Shown here: one piece after another, positions 53,950-62,752 of the stretch
How positions within the stretch are numbered: position 1 is the first letter of the stretch
Layout of the letters: each line of letters begins with the position of its first letter
Assembly (NCBI GenBank): GCA_039800165.1
Contig: JBDLRH010000042.1
Coordinates: 1-64,000, forward strand
Length of the DNA stretch: 64,000 nt
Reading direction: 5' to 3'
Source of the DNA: JBDLRH01 sp039800165
Lineage (GTDB): Bacteria > Pseudomonadota > Gammaproteobacteria > Burkholderiales > Burkholderiaceae_C
Translations under genes and position numbers: made by a program
The notes under the pieces: generated by a model
The model's database searches: none
Told to the model about the DNA's origin: nothing
Seen by the model: only the letters and a program-made list of their open reading frames with translations

Positions 53950-54569
53950 GCGGACTCGATCCGTTCGCGGACCAGTTCCGCGGAAAAGCCGATGAAGGGG
54001 TGCTCGGCAAAGCGCTGGGCAGCGGTGGCCAGGGCGGGCAGGGCGGCGGCGGTGCCCACCTCGGCCAGCGCGTCCACCGCGGTGCCCACGGTGTTGACGT
54101 CGCTGTCGTGCATCAGCACCGCGATCAGCCACTCCTCCACCCGTGGATGCTTGAGCAGGCCGAGGATGTTGACGGTGAAGATGCGCACGTCGGCGTCGGC
54201 GTCCTTCAGCAGCCGGTCGATGGCCGGCGCGACCGCATCGGGCAGCTCGCTCATGGCCTCGATCGCCGCGTTGCGCAGGGTCGGGTCTTCGCTGCGCAGC
54301 AGCGGCATCAGGCCGCTGATGGCGTCTTCGCCGCCGATCATCACCACGCTGTTGAACAGGGCCACCCGCACGCTGTCGTCGCGCTCGCGGTCCAGCCGCT
54401 CGCACAGGCTGCGGCAGGCTTGCGGGTATTCGGCCAGCGCCGATGCAGCCAGGCGCCGCGCGCTGGCGTCACCGGCCATCAGGTCATCCAGCCAGTCCTC
54501 GAGCCGGCGCTCCAGCGGCGCCGGGCGCGAGGGCAGTTCCTGGGTATCAGATGCGCGCTTGAGTCCCAT
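53946..54569 (-). CDS. HEAT-repeat protein of the chemosensory operon
   Basis: This 207-residue protein consists of helical HEAT/PBS-lyase-like repeats: ASARRLAASALAEY, DDSVRVALFNSVVMIG, DPTLRNAAIEAMSEL, DADVRIFTVNILGLL and DVNTVGTAVDALAEVG. Such alpha-solenoids bind other proteins and occur in several alternative chemosensory clusters beside cheB and cheR. It probably acts as a scaffold or regulator of the methylation enzymes. It overlaps cheB by 23 nt and cheR by 4 nt. Confidence 0.85.
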   Translation of the reverse strand: MGLKRASDTQELPSRPAPLERRLEDWLDDLMAGDASARRLAASALAEYPQACRSLCERLDRERDDSVRVALFNSVVMIGGEDAISGLMPLLRSEDPTLRNAAIEAMSELPDAVAPAIDRLLKDADADVRIFTVNILGLLKHPRVEEWLIAVLMHDSDVNTVGTAVDALAEVGTAAALPALATAAQRFAEHPFIGFSAELVRERIESA

Positions 54570-55644
54570 GGGGGTTCCTGTCGCGGTTGAGGGTGCGGCT
54601 CCACAGCAGGATCTGACCGGCGACGGCCGGGCCGTCGACCACGATCGAGGCCCCGCCGCGGCTGATGAGTTCCTGCGGCATGCCGAAGACGACGCTGGTG
54701 CGCTCCGACTCGGCCACGGTGTGCCCGCCTTGCTGGTGCAGCTGGTGCATGGTGCGTGCGCCGTCATCGCCCATGCCGGTCAGCAGCACGCCCATCAGGC
54801 GGCGCGGGTTCAGGTGCTTGAGCGAGCTCTCCACCATCACGTCCACCGATGGATGCCAGGGCACGCCCGCACGCTCGGCCACCGGGGCGGCCACGATGCG
54901 GCCCAGCCGCTGGTCCACCACCATGTCCTGCCCGCCGCGGGCGATGTAGATCGTGCCTGGCTCCAGCGGCATCGACGAATGCACCTCGCGCACCCGCATC
55001 GCGCAGACCTCGTCCAGCCGGCGTGCGAACGATTCGGTGAACTGCGCCGGCATGTGCTGCGCCACCAGCACCGGATGCGGAAAGTTGGCGGGCAGCTGCG
55101 GCAGGATTTCCTCCAGCGCGCGCGGGCCGCCGGTGGACACCCCGACCATCACCAGCGCCATGTCGCTGCTGCCGCTGCCCAGGGTCGGCGGCGGCGGCTC
55201 GATCTTGCGCGGCATCGCCGGCGCTGCCTTGCGCGACTGCGGCGTGCTGCGTGGCCGCGAGCGCAGCGCAGCGCGCAGCTTGGTCTGCAGCTGCTCGCGG
55301 ATCTCGTCGACCGTCAGCGAGATGGTGCCGCCCGGCTTGGTCACATAGTCCACCGCACCGAGGGCCAGCGCCTCGAAGGTGGACATCGCGCCGCGTGCGG
55401 TCAGCGAGGACACCATCAGCACCGGGGTGGGGCGGGTGGTCATGATCAGGCTGAGCGCCGTCAGGCCATCCATCTCGGGCATGTTGATGTCCAGCGTGAT
55501 GGCATCGGGCTCCCAGGCGCTGACCTGGGCCACCGCATCGGCGCCGTTGCGCGCAGTGCGCACCTCGTGGCCTTCGTCGCTGACCACCTGGGTGATCAGC
55601 CGGCGCATCAGCGCAGAGTCATCGACGACAAGCACCTTGGCCAT
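54547..55644 (-). CDS. cheB: chemotaxis protein-glutamate methylesterase CheB
   Basis: This 365-residue enzyme has an N-terminal receiver (VLVVDDSALMRR, Asp in AITLDINMPEMDGLTAL, Lys in YVTKPGG), a basic Pro-rich linker (about 125-160) and the methylesterase domain with the catalytic Ser in VGVSTGGPRAL, His in VAQHMPAQF and Asp in LLTGMGDDGARTM. It demethylates or deamidates receptors when phosphorylated. The ATG at 55644 is chosen because the receiver begins there. The start lies 32 nt after the triple-CheW stop. Confidence 0.95.
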   Translation of the reverse strand: MAKVLVVDDSALMRRLITQVVSDEGHEVRTARNGADAVAQVSAWEPDAITLDINMPEMDGLTALSLIMTTRPTPVLMVSSLTARGAMSTFEALALGAVDYVTKPGGTISLTVDEIREQLQTKLRAALRSRPRSTPQSRKAAPAMPRKIEPPPPTLGSGSSDMALVMVGVSTGGPRALEEILPQLPANFPHPVLVAQHMPAQFTESFARRLDEVCAMRVREVHSSMPLEPGTIYIARGGQDMVVDQRLGRIVAAPVAERAGVPWHPSVDVMVESSLKHLNPRRLMGVLLTGMGDDGARTMHQLHQQGGHTVAESERTSVVFGMPQELISRGGASIVVDGPAVAGQILLWSRTLNRDRNPHGTQARI

Positions 55645-55675
55645 GGCGGCAACTCTCCTCCTTCGGTGAGACGGT

Positions 55676-57346
55676 TCAGGCGGTGGCGGCTTCGCCGGCG
55701 GCAAGCTCGCTCAGCTCGTCCGAGCGCAGCAGCGCATCCGGGTCGATCAGCATCACCAGGCGCTGGTCGCCGGCGAGCTTGGCCACGCGGCGGATCAGGC
55801 GGCGCTGCTCGGCCGACAGGTCGGGGGCGGTCTCGATCTGGCTGCGTGGAATGCGCAGCACCTCGGCCACCGAATCGACGATGAAGCCGGTGCGCACGCC
55901 GTCGAGCAGGTAGACCATGATGCGCTGGCGGTCGCTGCGTTCTTCGGTGGGCATGCCCAGGCGCTTGCGCTGGTCGATGACGGGCAGCACCGTGCCGCGC
56001 AGGTTGATCACGCCCTCGACGAAGGACGGCGTCATCGGCACGCGGGTCAGGCTTTCGGGCACGCGCACGATCTCCTGCACCGCGGTGATCGGCACGCCGA
56101 ACTCCTCGCTGCCCAGGCGGAAGATCACCACCTGGGTGTCGTCCTCGGTGACTGCACTGTCGTCGTCGCTGTGGTTCATGGTGGACTCGCTGCTGTCGCT
56201 GGGGTCACTGGAAGAAGCGCCTGCACCCTCGCGGGCCAGGTGCTCGGCGGTGGCGCTCAGGGCCTGCTGCATGGAATCGGTTCCCAGCAGGCGGTCGATG
56301 GCAAGGATGGACACGAGCCGCTTGCCGTCGTCGAGCCGGCAGATCGACGAGAACTCGCTCATCTCGGCCTTGTTCGACATCACCGAGGGCATCTCGTCGG
56401 CCAGCGCCCGCGGCACCGACAGCACTTCCTTCACCGAGTCGGTGACCAGGCCGATCTGCCGGCCACCGGGCACCGCGATCACCACGATGCGGTGCTGTTC
56501 CTGGTGGCCCAGGTCGGGCAGGCAGAACAGGCGGCGCAGGCTCACCAGCGGCAGCAGCCGCTCGCGCAGCGAAATCAGCCCCAGCACGTGGCCGGGCGCG
56601 TTGGGCACCGCCGAGATGCGCTCGGGCAGCTGCACGATCTCCTGCACCTCTTCGATGTGGATCGCGTATTCCTGCCCGGCCACGGTGAAGCTCACCAGGC
56701 GCAGTTCCTCGCCTTGCACCGCCTCGGATTCGTCGGATTCGGAGGCGCGGCTGGCCGGGCCTGCAGACAGGCCGTCCGCGCTGCTGCGTGCGCTGTCGGC
56801 CGCGTGAAATTCGCGCGCGATCAGGCGCTCGAAGTCCACCGTGAGCAGCAGCTCCTGCGTGCCGTCGCCTCGGGCGCGCTTGATCACGCCGGTCAGGTAG
56901 TCGGCGCTCACCGTGCTCTGGATGGCCTCGGCGCTTTCCAGCTCCTCCGGTGCGGCGCGCACCACGCTGGCCACACGGTCGACTACAAAGCCCAGCGGCT
57001 GGCCGAGCTGGATGACCACCGCGCGGCTGGCATCGTCCAGCGGTCGCTCGGGGGCGCCGAAGATGCGGCGCAGGTTGACGATGGGCAGCACGCGGCCGCG
57101 CAGGTTGGCCAGCCCGTCCAGCGCGCGTGGCGCCAGCGGCAGGTGCGACACCGTCGGCACGCGGATGATCTCCTGCACCGGCGCCATCTGCACGGCGAAC
57201 ATCTCCTCGCCGAGCTGGAAGGTCACGTACAGGTCGTCGTTGGATGTGCCCGCGTCGGCGTCGTCGGCGGCGGCCTGTGCAGCCGCCAGGGCGGCTTCGG
57301 CAGGCAGCTCGTCCAGCGCCTCGGGGGCGTCGATGACGGCACTCAT
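55676..57346 (-). CDS. cheW: triple-domain CheW coupling protein
   Basis: This 556-residue protein holds three CheW domains in tandem: residues about 39-178 (DLYVTFQLGEEMFAVQM, VPQEIIRVP-like, NLRGRVLPIVNLRRIFG), 214-354 (LRLVSFTVAGQEYAIHIEEVQEI, SLRERLLPLVSLRRLF) and 403-545 (TQVVIFRLGSEEFGVPITAVQEI, NLRGTVLPVIDQRKRLG). The linkers are acidic and Ser/Asp-rich. Ordinary CheW has one domain and bridges CheA to receptors; a three-domain form could bridge several partners or build a different array. It lies 26 nt after the soluble MCP gene. Confidence 0.93.
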   Translation of the reverse strand: MSAVIDAPEALDELPAEAALAAAQAAADDADAGTSNDDLYVTFQLGEEMFAVQMAPVQEIIRVPTVSHLPLAPRALDGLANLRGRVLPIVNLRRIFGAPERPLDDASRAVVIQLGQPLGFVVDRVASVVRAAPEELESAEAIQSTVSADYLTGVIKRARGDGTQELLLTVDFERLIAREFHAADSARSSADGLSAGPASRASESDESEAVQGEELRLVSFTVAGQEYAIHIEEVQEIVQLPERISAVPNAPGHVLGLISLRERLLPLVSLRRLFCLPDLGHQEQHRIVVIAVPGGRQIGLVTDSVKEVLSVPRALADEMPSVMSNKAEMSEFSSICRLDDGKRLVSILAIDRLLGTDSMQQALSATAEHLAREGAGASSSDPSDSSESTMNHSDDDSAVTEDDTQVVIFRLGSEEFGVPITAVQEIVRVPESLTRVPMTPSFVEGVINLRGTVLPVIDQRKRLGMPTEERSDRQRIMVYLLDGVRTGFIVDSVAEVLRIPRSQIETAPDLSAEQRRLIRRVAKLAGDQRLVMLIDPDALLRSDELSELAAGEAATA

Positions 57347-57372
57347 GGGTGCTCCTGTGGCGCGCGGGGCGC

Positions 57373-59298
57373 TCAGTTGCTCTGCAGTTCGTCGGCCAGC
57401 GAAGCGATCTCTTCGATCGCGGCACTGAGTTCTTCGGCGCCCTGGGCCTGCTGCTTGGCGGCAGCGGCGGCCTGCTCGGCCGACTTGGTGGCCTGTTGTG
57501 CGGCAGCGCTGATCTGGTCGACGCCGGCACGCACCTGGCCGAGCGCGGTGCTGATTTCGCGCGCCGAGCTCTGTGCCGTCACGTTGCCTTCCACCACCTC
57601 GGCCACATCGGCCTCGACCTTGGCGAGGTTGCCGTTGATCGCCTTGCCCTTCTCGGCCTCGATCACGGCCGCCGAGACGATGTCGTTGAGGTCGCGGCCC
57701 ACCAGGCCGATCTGGTCCTGGATGGCCTTGACCATGTCCTTGATGCGATCGGCGTTTTCGGCCGAGTCGTGTGCCAGGTTGCGGATGTCGGTGGCCACCA
57801 CCACGAAGCCCTTGCCGTACTCGCCGGCGCGTGCTGCTTCGATGCTGCCGTTGACCGCCAGCATGTTGGTCTGGATCGACACCTGCGTGATCGCATCGAC
57901 GATCTTGTCGATCTTGCGGCTGACCAGCTCCAGCTCCTTGATCTGGCGGATGCTGTCCTTGGTGCTGGTCACGCCGTTGTCGATGCCGCTGACCAGCGCG
58001 TTGATGCCGCGCTTGTTCTCGGCCAACAGGGTCTCGATCGACCGGGCGCGCTCCATGCCGGACGCCGCACGCTGCTCGGCCAGCTCGGCGCCCTTGGCAA
58101 TCTGCGACACCGCAGCAGCCGAAATTTCAGTGGACTTGTGCTGCACCTCCGCGCCCTTGCGGATCTGGTCGAGCGCCACCATGATCTGCGCGGCCGAGCG
58201 GTTGATCTCCTGCAGCACGCTGGAGAGCTCTTCCGCTGCGCTGGCCACCTCTTCGGCGCTCTTGGAGATGTCGGTGCTGTTCTTCAGTTCGTCGGCAATG
58301 TCGGACAGCGACTGTGCGGTCTGCTCGCATTCGGCCAGTGCGCTGGCCTGCTCGGCCACCGTCTTGGCGGCCTCTTCGCAGGCCGATCCCTGCTCGGCTG
58401 CCGCAGCGGCAATTTCTTCGGCGCCCTTCAGCGCGTTCTTGGCGGCCACATCGCTTTGCGCAGCAGCGCCGGCGATTTCGGTGGCGCCCTCGACGATCTG
58501 CGCCGCGTCCTTGCGGATCGAGTCGAGCTGCTGCATCACCTTCTCGGAGTTGCCCAGCTCGGTCTGGATGGCTTCAGCAGCCGAATTGATGCCCTGTGCG
58601 ATGGTCTGCACATCGCCCTGGATCTGGCCGATCAGGTTCTGGATTTCCTTGGCGCTTTTCTCGGAAGTTTCGGCCAGCGTGCGCACCTCGTCTGCCACCA
58701 CGGCAAAGCCCTTGCCGTGCTTGCCGGCACGCGCGGCCTCGATGGCGGCGTTGAGTGCCAGCAGGTTGGTCTGGTCGGCGATGCGGGCCACCGCCTTCAC
58801 GATGTCGCCGATGTTGGAAGCCTGGCGCTCCAGCTCGGCCACCATCTTCACCGACTCGGCCTGCCGTTCGGTGGCCAGCGTCAGGTTGTCTACCAGTGCC
58901 TTCACGCCCGAGTTGATCTCTGCGGCCTGCTCCTGCATGCCCACGGCGCGCTTTTGCGCGGCGTTGACCGCCTGCAGCTGCCGCACGATCGAGGTGGTGA
59001 CCTGCGTGAGCGCGGCCAGCGATTCCTGCGCTGCTGCCGAGGCTTCTTCCGAGCCGGTGGCGATCTGGTCGGAGGCGCGCTTGAGCTCTTCTGAGGCAGA
59101 CGACGCCTCGTTGATGCCGGCGGCCAGTTCGGTGGCCGCAGCCGAGATGCGCTCGGAGGCCTGTTGCTGCTTGGCCAGCGTGCGCGCCCGTCGGCGCTGG
59201 GCGTCGGCTTCGCGAGCCGCGGCGGCGTTCACCCCGGCCGGGGCGTGGGAAGCAAGTGCGACGTCACCGTCGGCACGGGGTTTCTTGACAAGCGCCAT
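57373..59298 (-). CDS. soluble methyl-accepting chemotaxis protein with two signalling tips
   Basis: From the ATG at 59298 (GAGGGAG upstream) this 641-residue protein has no membrane helix and no recognisable sensory domain; nearly all of it is Ala/Glu/Lys-rich coiled coil. It contains two MCP hairpin tips: ADQTNLLALNAAIEAARAGKHGKGF near residue 175-200 and SIQTNMLAVNGSIEAARAGEYGKGF near residue 475-500. Each is flanked by heptad repeats, so it looks like two fused MCP signalling domains. It is the first gene of the chemosensory operon. Its input may come through a partner protein or a cytoplasmic cue. Confidence 0.9.
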   Translation of the reverse strand: MALVKKPRADGDVALASHAPAGVNAAAAREADAQRRRARTLAKQQQASERISAAATELAAGINEASSASEELKRASDQIATGSEEASAAAQESLAALTQVTTSIVRQLQAVNAAQKRAVGMQEQAAEINSGVKALVDNLTLATERQAESVKMVAELERQASNIGDIVKAVARIADQTNLLALNAAIEAARAGKHGKGFAVVADEVRTLAETSEKSAKEIQNLIGQIQGDVQTIAQGINSAAEAIQTELGNSEKVMQQLDSIRKDAAQIVEGATEIAGAAAQSDVAAKNALKGAEEIAAAAAEQGSACEEAAKTVAEQASALAECEQTAQSLSDIADELKNSTDISKSAEEVASAAEELSSVLQEINRSAAQIMVALDQIRKGAEVQHKSTEISAAAVSQIAKGAELAEQRAASGMERARSIETLLAENKRGINALVSGIDNGVTSTKDSIRQIKELELVSRKIDKIVDAITQVSIQTNMLAVNGSIEAARAGEYGKGFVVVATDIRNLAHDSAENADRIKDMVKAIQDQIGLVGRDLNDIVSAAVIEAEKGKAINGNLAKVEADVAEVVEGNVTAQSSAREISTALGQVRAGVDQISAAAQQATKSAEQAAAAAKQQAQGAEELSAAIEEIASLADELQSN

Positions 59299-59654
59299 GG
59301 TGGCTCCCTCGAGGAAGTGCTGGACAACGACCACCGCAAGGCCCGGCGGGCCCTGCGCGTGAACCTGAACCGGTGCCTGCGCTGCGCATCGCTGGTCGCG
59401 CGCAAGACTGACCGTTCGGGGAAGTCATCGGCCTGCGCGGCAGCGACTTGAGTCAGGCATGCGGCAGCAAGCGCATGGATTGGCCCGCGTTTGCAGCCCT
59501 GTTCGGCGGACCGGTGCGCCCGGCCGATGGAGCTGCGGGGCGGTGGGGCGGTGGGGTGACGACCGGTCTGCCGCAGCCGTGGTGCGGCGCAGCAAGGCGC
59601 ACGGGTGCCGCCGCCGCCGCCCGGATAATCGGGCGTCTCTTCCGTGGAGCCGAC
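59299..59654. other. intergenic region between the chemosensory operon and uppP
   Basis: These 356 bp hold no supported gene. The leftward part must contain the promoter of the chemosensory operon, but no sigma70 or sigma28 type promoter was recognised. Near the right end, GATAAT (59624-59629) lies in a short inverted repeat (GCCCG-CGGGC) and could be the -10 of uppP, with a leader of about 20 nt. Confidence 0.5.
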
Positions 59655-60479
59655 GTGGATCTTGTTTTGCTGGCCAAGGCCGCCGTGATGGGCGTGGTCG
59701 AGGGCCTGACCGAATTTCTGCCGGTGTCGAGCACCGGCCACCTGATCCTGGCCGGCGCGCTGCTGGGCTTCGATGACGAGAAGGCCAAGGTCTTCGACAT
59801 CGCCATCCAGACCGGTGCCATCCTTGCCGTCATCCTGGTGTACTGGCAGAAGCTCGCGGCCACCGTGGCCGGCCTGCCGACGCAGCGCCAGGCGCAGCGC
59901 TTCACCCTGAATGTGGCGGTGGCGTTCGTGCCGGCGGTGGTGCTGGGCCTGCTGCTGGGCAAGGCGATCAAGGCACACCTGTTCACCCCCACGGTGGTGG
60001 CCACCGCCTTCATTGTGGGCGGCTTCATCATCCTGTGGGCCGAGCGGCGCCAGCGGGTGGCGGTACGGGTGCAGCGGGTGGACGACATGGGCCCGCTGGA
60101 CGCGCTGAAGGTCGGTCTGGTGCAGTGCCTGGCGCTGGTGCCCGGCACCAGCCGCAGCGGTGCCACCATCATCGGCGGCATGCTGCTGGGGCTGAGCCGG
60201 CAGGCCGCCACCGACTTTTCCTTCTTCCTCGCGATGCCGACCCTGATTGGCGCGGGTGCCTACAGCCTGTACAAGGACCGCGCGCTGCTGAGCTGGGCCG
60301 ACCTGCCGATGTTCGGCGTGGGCCTGCTGTTCTCGTTCATCAGTGCGTGGATCTGCGTGCGCTGGCTGCTGCGCTATGTGGCCACCCACAGCTTTGTGCC
60401 GTTTGCCTGGTATCGCATCGGCTTTGGCATCGTGGTGCTGCTGACCGCGTGGACCGGCGTGGTGGACTGGCGCGCCTGA
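59655..60479 (+). CDS. uppP: undecaprenyl-diphosphatase
   Basis: This membrane enzyme of the BacA type recycles the lipid carrier by removing a phosphate from undecaprenyl diphosphate, for peptidoglycan and other envelope polymers; overproduction gives bacitracin resistance in other bacteria. From the GTG (GGAG 6 nt upstream) it has 274 residues. The two family motifs are present: GVVEGLTEFLPVSSTGHLIL (near residue 13) and LVPGTSRSGATIIGGMLLGLSR. Eight hydrophobic helices are visible. Its TGA abuts the TGA of the next gene on the other strand. Confidence 0.95.
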   Translation: MDLVLLAKAAVMGVVEGLTEFLPVSSTGHLILAGALLGFDDEKAKVFDIAIQTGAILAVILVYWQKLAATVAGLPTQRQAQRFTLNVAVAFVPAVVLGLLLGKAIKAHLFTPTVVATAFIVGGFIILWAERRQRVAVRVQRVDDMGPLDALKVGLVQCLALVPGTSRSGATIIGGMLLGLSRQAATDFSFFLAMPTLIGAGAYSLYKDRALLSWADLPMFGVGLLFSFISAWICVRWLLRYVATHSFVPFAWYRIGFGIVVLLTAWTGVVDWRA

Positions 60480-61454
60480 TCAGCCGGCCGGATCGCTTGG
60501 TGCCGCTGCACGCGCCGCCGCGGTACGCAGGCCTTGCGTGGCCGCATCCACAGCCGCGTGACGCCTGCGCCCCGTGCCAGAGGGCGCCGCGATCATCTGG
60601 CCGCTGCGCTCCAGAGCCGACTGCGCCAGCTCGCTGATCAACGCCGCCTCGGGCAGGTTGTGCCAGTAGCGCACCGGCATCTCGCGGCGCATGGCGTCAA
60701 GCTTGAGTCGTGCCGGGTTGAAGGTGTGGCGGTAGTAGGTGAGCCACAGCGCCTCGCCGGCGTCGGGGCCGGGCGCGTCCTCGCGCCGCGCCGGCGGGCC
60801 GAACTGCAAGGGGCCGCCAGGCTGCCACGCCACGCTGCCGCGCGGCGTGAGCAGCGCCCAGCGCATGCCGGTGAAGCGGCGCTGAAAGAAGGGCGCGATC
60901 GCCTGCACGATGTGGTGCTGCGGCTCGAACCACGCCACATGCAGCGGCCCGCGTGCATCGCCGTCGTCCACCGGGCGAAAGCGCACGAAGGCCTTCATCT
61001 TGTGCAGGTCACGCCGAACCGCGCGGGCCAGCTGCTCCAGTTGCAGCCGGTCGCCATCGAGTGCGTCGCCTGCGAGCGCCGAGCGCTGCTGCAGCCGCCA
61101 CAGCAGGCGGTACATGCGCGCATGCCGATCGACACTGCCGTGCAGCGAGGCGGTGACCAGCAACTCGAGCAGGGCGCGCGGCACCCGCACGGCCGCTGCA
61201 GCGGCATCGCCCGGGCCAGCTGGGGCGGCGGGGGGTGACGGCGCAGCGCGGGGGGTGTGTGGCGGGTCGGGCAGGTGGTGTGGATCGTGTGGGTTGACCT
61301 CGCTGTCCCACAGCGATTGGGCAGCGCGCGTGGCCACGCTCCAGTGCACCTGATCGGGCGGCACGCCCTGCGCCAGCAGGCGGCGCGCGGCGTCGCGAAA
61401 GCCGGCAATGTCGGTTTCTGCCGCGAGGCAGACCGTGTGGGCTTCGATGCTCAT
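60480..61454 (-). CDS. DUF4130-like putative DNA repair/metabolism protein (TIGR03915 type)
   Basis: This 324-residue protein is the partner of the radical SAM protein encoded upstream and overlaps it by 4 nt. Characteristic parts are LLELLVTASLHGSVDRHARMYRLLWRLQQ, the KMKAFVRFRPV block, and the DALWLTYYRHTFNPARLKLDAMRREMPVRYWHNLPEA segment, an arrangement seen in proteins annotated as putative DNA repair or metabolism factors, sometimes fused to a uracil-DNA-glycosylase domain; no such fusion is present here. An Ala/Pro-rich insert lies near residue 55-75. The biochemical activity is not known to me. Confidence 0.85.
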   Translation of the reverse strand: MSIEAHTVCLAAETDIAGFRDAARRLLAQGVPPDQVHWSVATRAAQSLWDSEVNPHDPHHLPDPPHTPRAAPSPPAAPAGPGDAAAAAVRVPRALLELLVTASLHGSVDRHARMYRLLWRLQQRSALAGDALDGDRLQLEQLARAVRRDLHKMKAFVRFRPVDDGDARGPLHVAWFEPQHHIVQAIAPFFQRRFTGMRWALLTPRGSVAWQPGGPLQFGPPARREDAPGPDAGEALWLTYYRHTFNPARLKLDAMRREMPVRYWHNLPEAALISELAQSALERSGQMIAAPSGTGRRRHAAVDAATQGLRTAAARAAAPSDPAG

Positions 61455-62752
61455 GGTGTGCCGTGAAACAAGTCGAGCTGCGGCGACGACCGTGCCGCAG
61501 GCGGTGCGGTCAGCCGCGTGCGCAGGTCGCTTGCATCCAGCGCCAGCGGGCTGTGACCCGGCACAGTGATGAAGGGCAGCACCTTGGCCAGCGGCACCTG
61601 CAGCCGGTCGAGGTCGTCGCGGTGCAAGCGGCGCACCCGGCGCGCGGCCAGCAGCCGCTGTACCGAGCGCACGCCCAGGCCCGGCACGCGCAGCAGCATC
61701 TCGCGCGGCGCGCGGTTCAGGTCCACCGGAAAGCGCTCGCGGTGCGCCAGCGCCCAAGCGAGCTTCGGGTCCACCTGCAGGTCGAGCATGCCGGTGCGTG
61801 CGTCGGCCACGATCTCGTCGTGGCGGTAGCCGTAAAAGCGCAGCAGCCAGTCGGCCTGGTACAGCCGGTGCTCGCGCACCAGCGGCGGCGCCTTCAGCGG
61901 CAGCGCGCTCGATGCATCGGGAATCGGGCTGAAGGCCGAGTAGTACACCCGCCGCAGCCGGTGCTGGCCGTACAGGCGCGCGCTGGTGGCCAGGATCTCG
62001 CGATCGGCGGTGGCGTCGGCGCCCACGATCATCTGCGTGCTCTGGCCACCCGGCGCAAAGCGCGGCGCAGCAGCGCGACGGGCCGGCCCGCGCGGCAGCA
62101 CCGCCACCGTGCGCGACTGCGCAGCGCGTGCCTCGCGCGACTCGTCGATGTGCAGCTTCAGCCGCCCCATGCTGCGCTCGATGGCACGGGCGTCCTTCTC
62201 GGGCGCCAGCCGCACCAGGCTGTGCGCGGTGGGCAGTTCGATGTTGATGCTCAGCCGGTCGGCGTACAGCCCGGCGCGTGCCAGCAGTTCGGGTGCCGCG
62301 TCGGGGATGGTCTTGAGGTGGATGTAGCCGCGAAAGTCGTGCTCCTCGCGCAGGCGCCTCGCCACCTCGACCACCTGCTCCATCGTGTAGTCGGGGCTGC
62401 GGATGATGCCGCTGGACAGGAACAGGCCCTCGATGCAGTTGCGGCGGTAGAAGTCCAGCGTGAGGTTTACCACCTCGTCAATGGAAAAGCGCGCGCGCGG
62501 CACATTGCTCGACACCCGGTTGACGCAGTACAGGCAGTCGTAGACGCACCAGTTGGTCAGCAGGATCTTCAGCAGCGAGATGCAGCGGCCATCGGGCGCG
62601 TAGCTGTGGCAGATGCCGGTGCCCTCGGTCGAGCCGATGCCGCCCGGAGTGCGCGAGTTGCGCGAGTCGCGGCGCTCGCTGCCGCTGGAGGCGCACGAGG
62701 CGTCGTACTTGGCCGCGTCGGCCAGGATGGAAAGCTTGGTATTCAGGTCCAC
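61451..62752 (-). CDS. putative DNA modification/repair radical SAM protein (TIGR03916 type)
   Basis: This 433-residue radical SAM enzyme begins with KLSILADAAKYDASCASSGS, the family start. The cluster motif is CVYDCLYC (Cys near residues 68, 72 and 75), and a helix-hairpin-helix segment (LLRVPGLGVRSVQRLLAARRVR) suggests DNA binding near the C-terminus. Its partner gene overlaps it by 4 nt downstream. A LexA-type box lies over the start, which fits a DNA-damage role. The GTG start has no Shine-Dalgarno and TATATT lies 6 nt before it, so the mRNA may be leaderless. Confidence 0.88.
   Translation of the reverse strand: MDLNTKLSILADAAKYDASCASSGSERRDSRNSRTPGGIGSTEGTGICHSYAPDGRCISLLKILLTNWCVYDCLYCVNRVSSNVPRARFSIDEVVNLTLDFYRRNCIEGLFLSSGIIRSPDYTMEQVVEVARRLREEHDFRGYIHLKTIPDAAPELLARAGLYADRLSINIELPTAHSLVRLAPEKDARAIERSMGRLKLHIDESREARAAQSRTVAVLPRGPARRAAAPRFAPGGQSTQMIVGADATADREILATSARLYGQHRLRRVYYSAFSPIPDASSALPLKAPPLVREHRLYQADWLLRFYGYRHDEIVADARTGMLDLQVDPKLAWALAHRERFPVDLNRAPREMLLRVPGLGVRSVQRLLAARRVRRLHRDDLDRLQVPLAKVLPFITVPGHSPLALDASDLRTRLTAPPAARSSPQLDLFHGTP

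Noticed and set aside
56171..59362. 1063-codon open frame antisense to the triple CheW and soluble MCP
   Set aside because: Low-complexity Ser/Ala/Leu-rich translation of coiled-coil genes; no start or domain is convincing and both genes on the other strand are clear.
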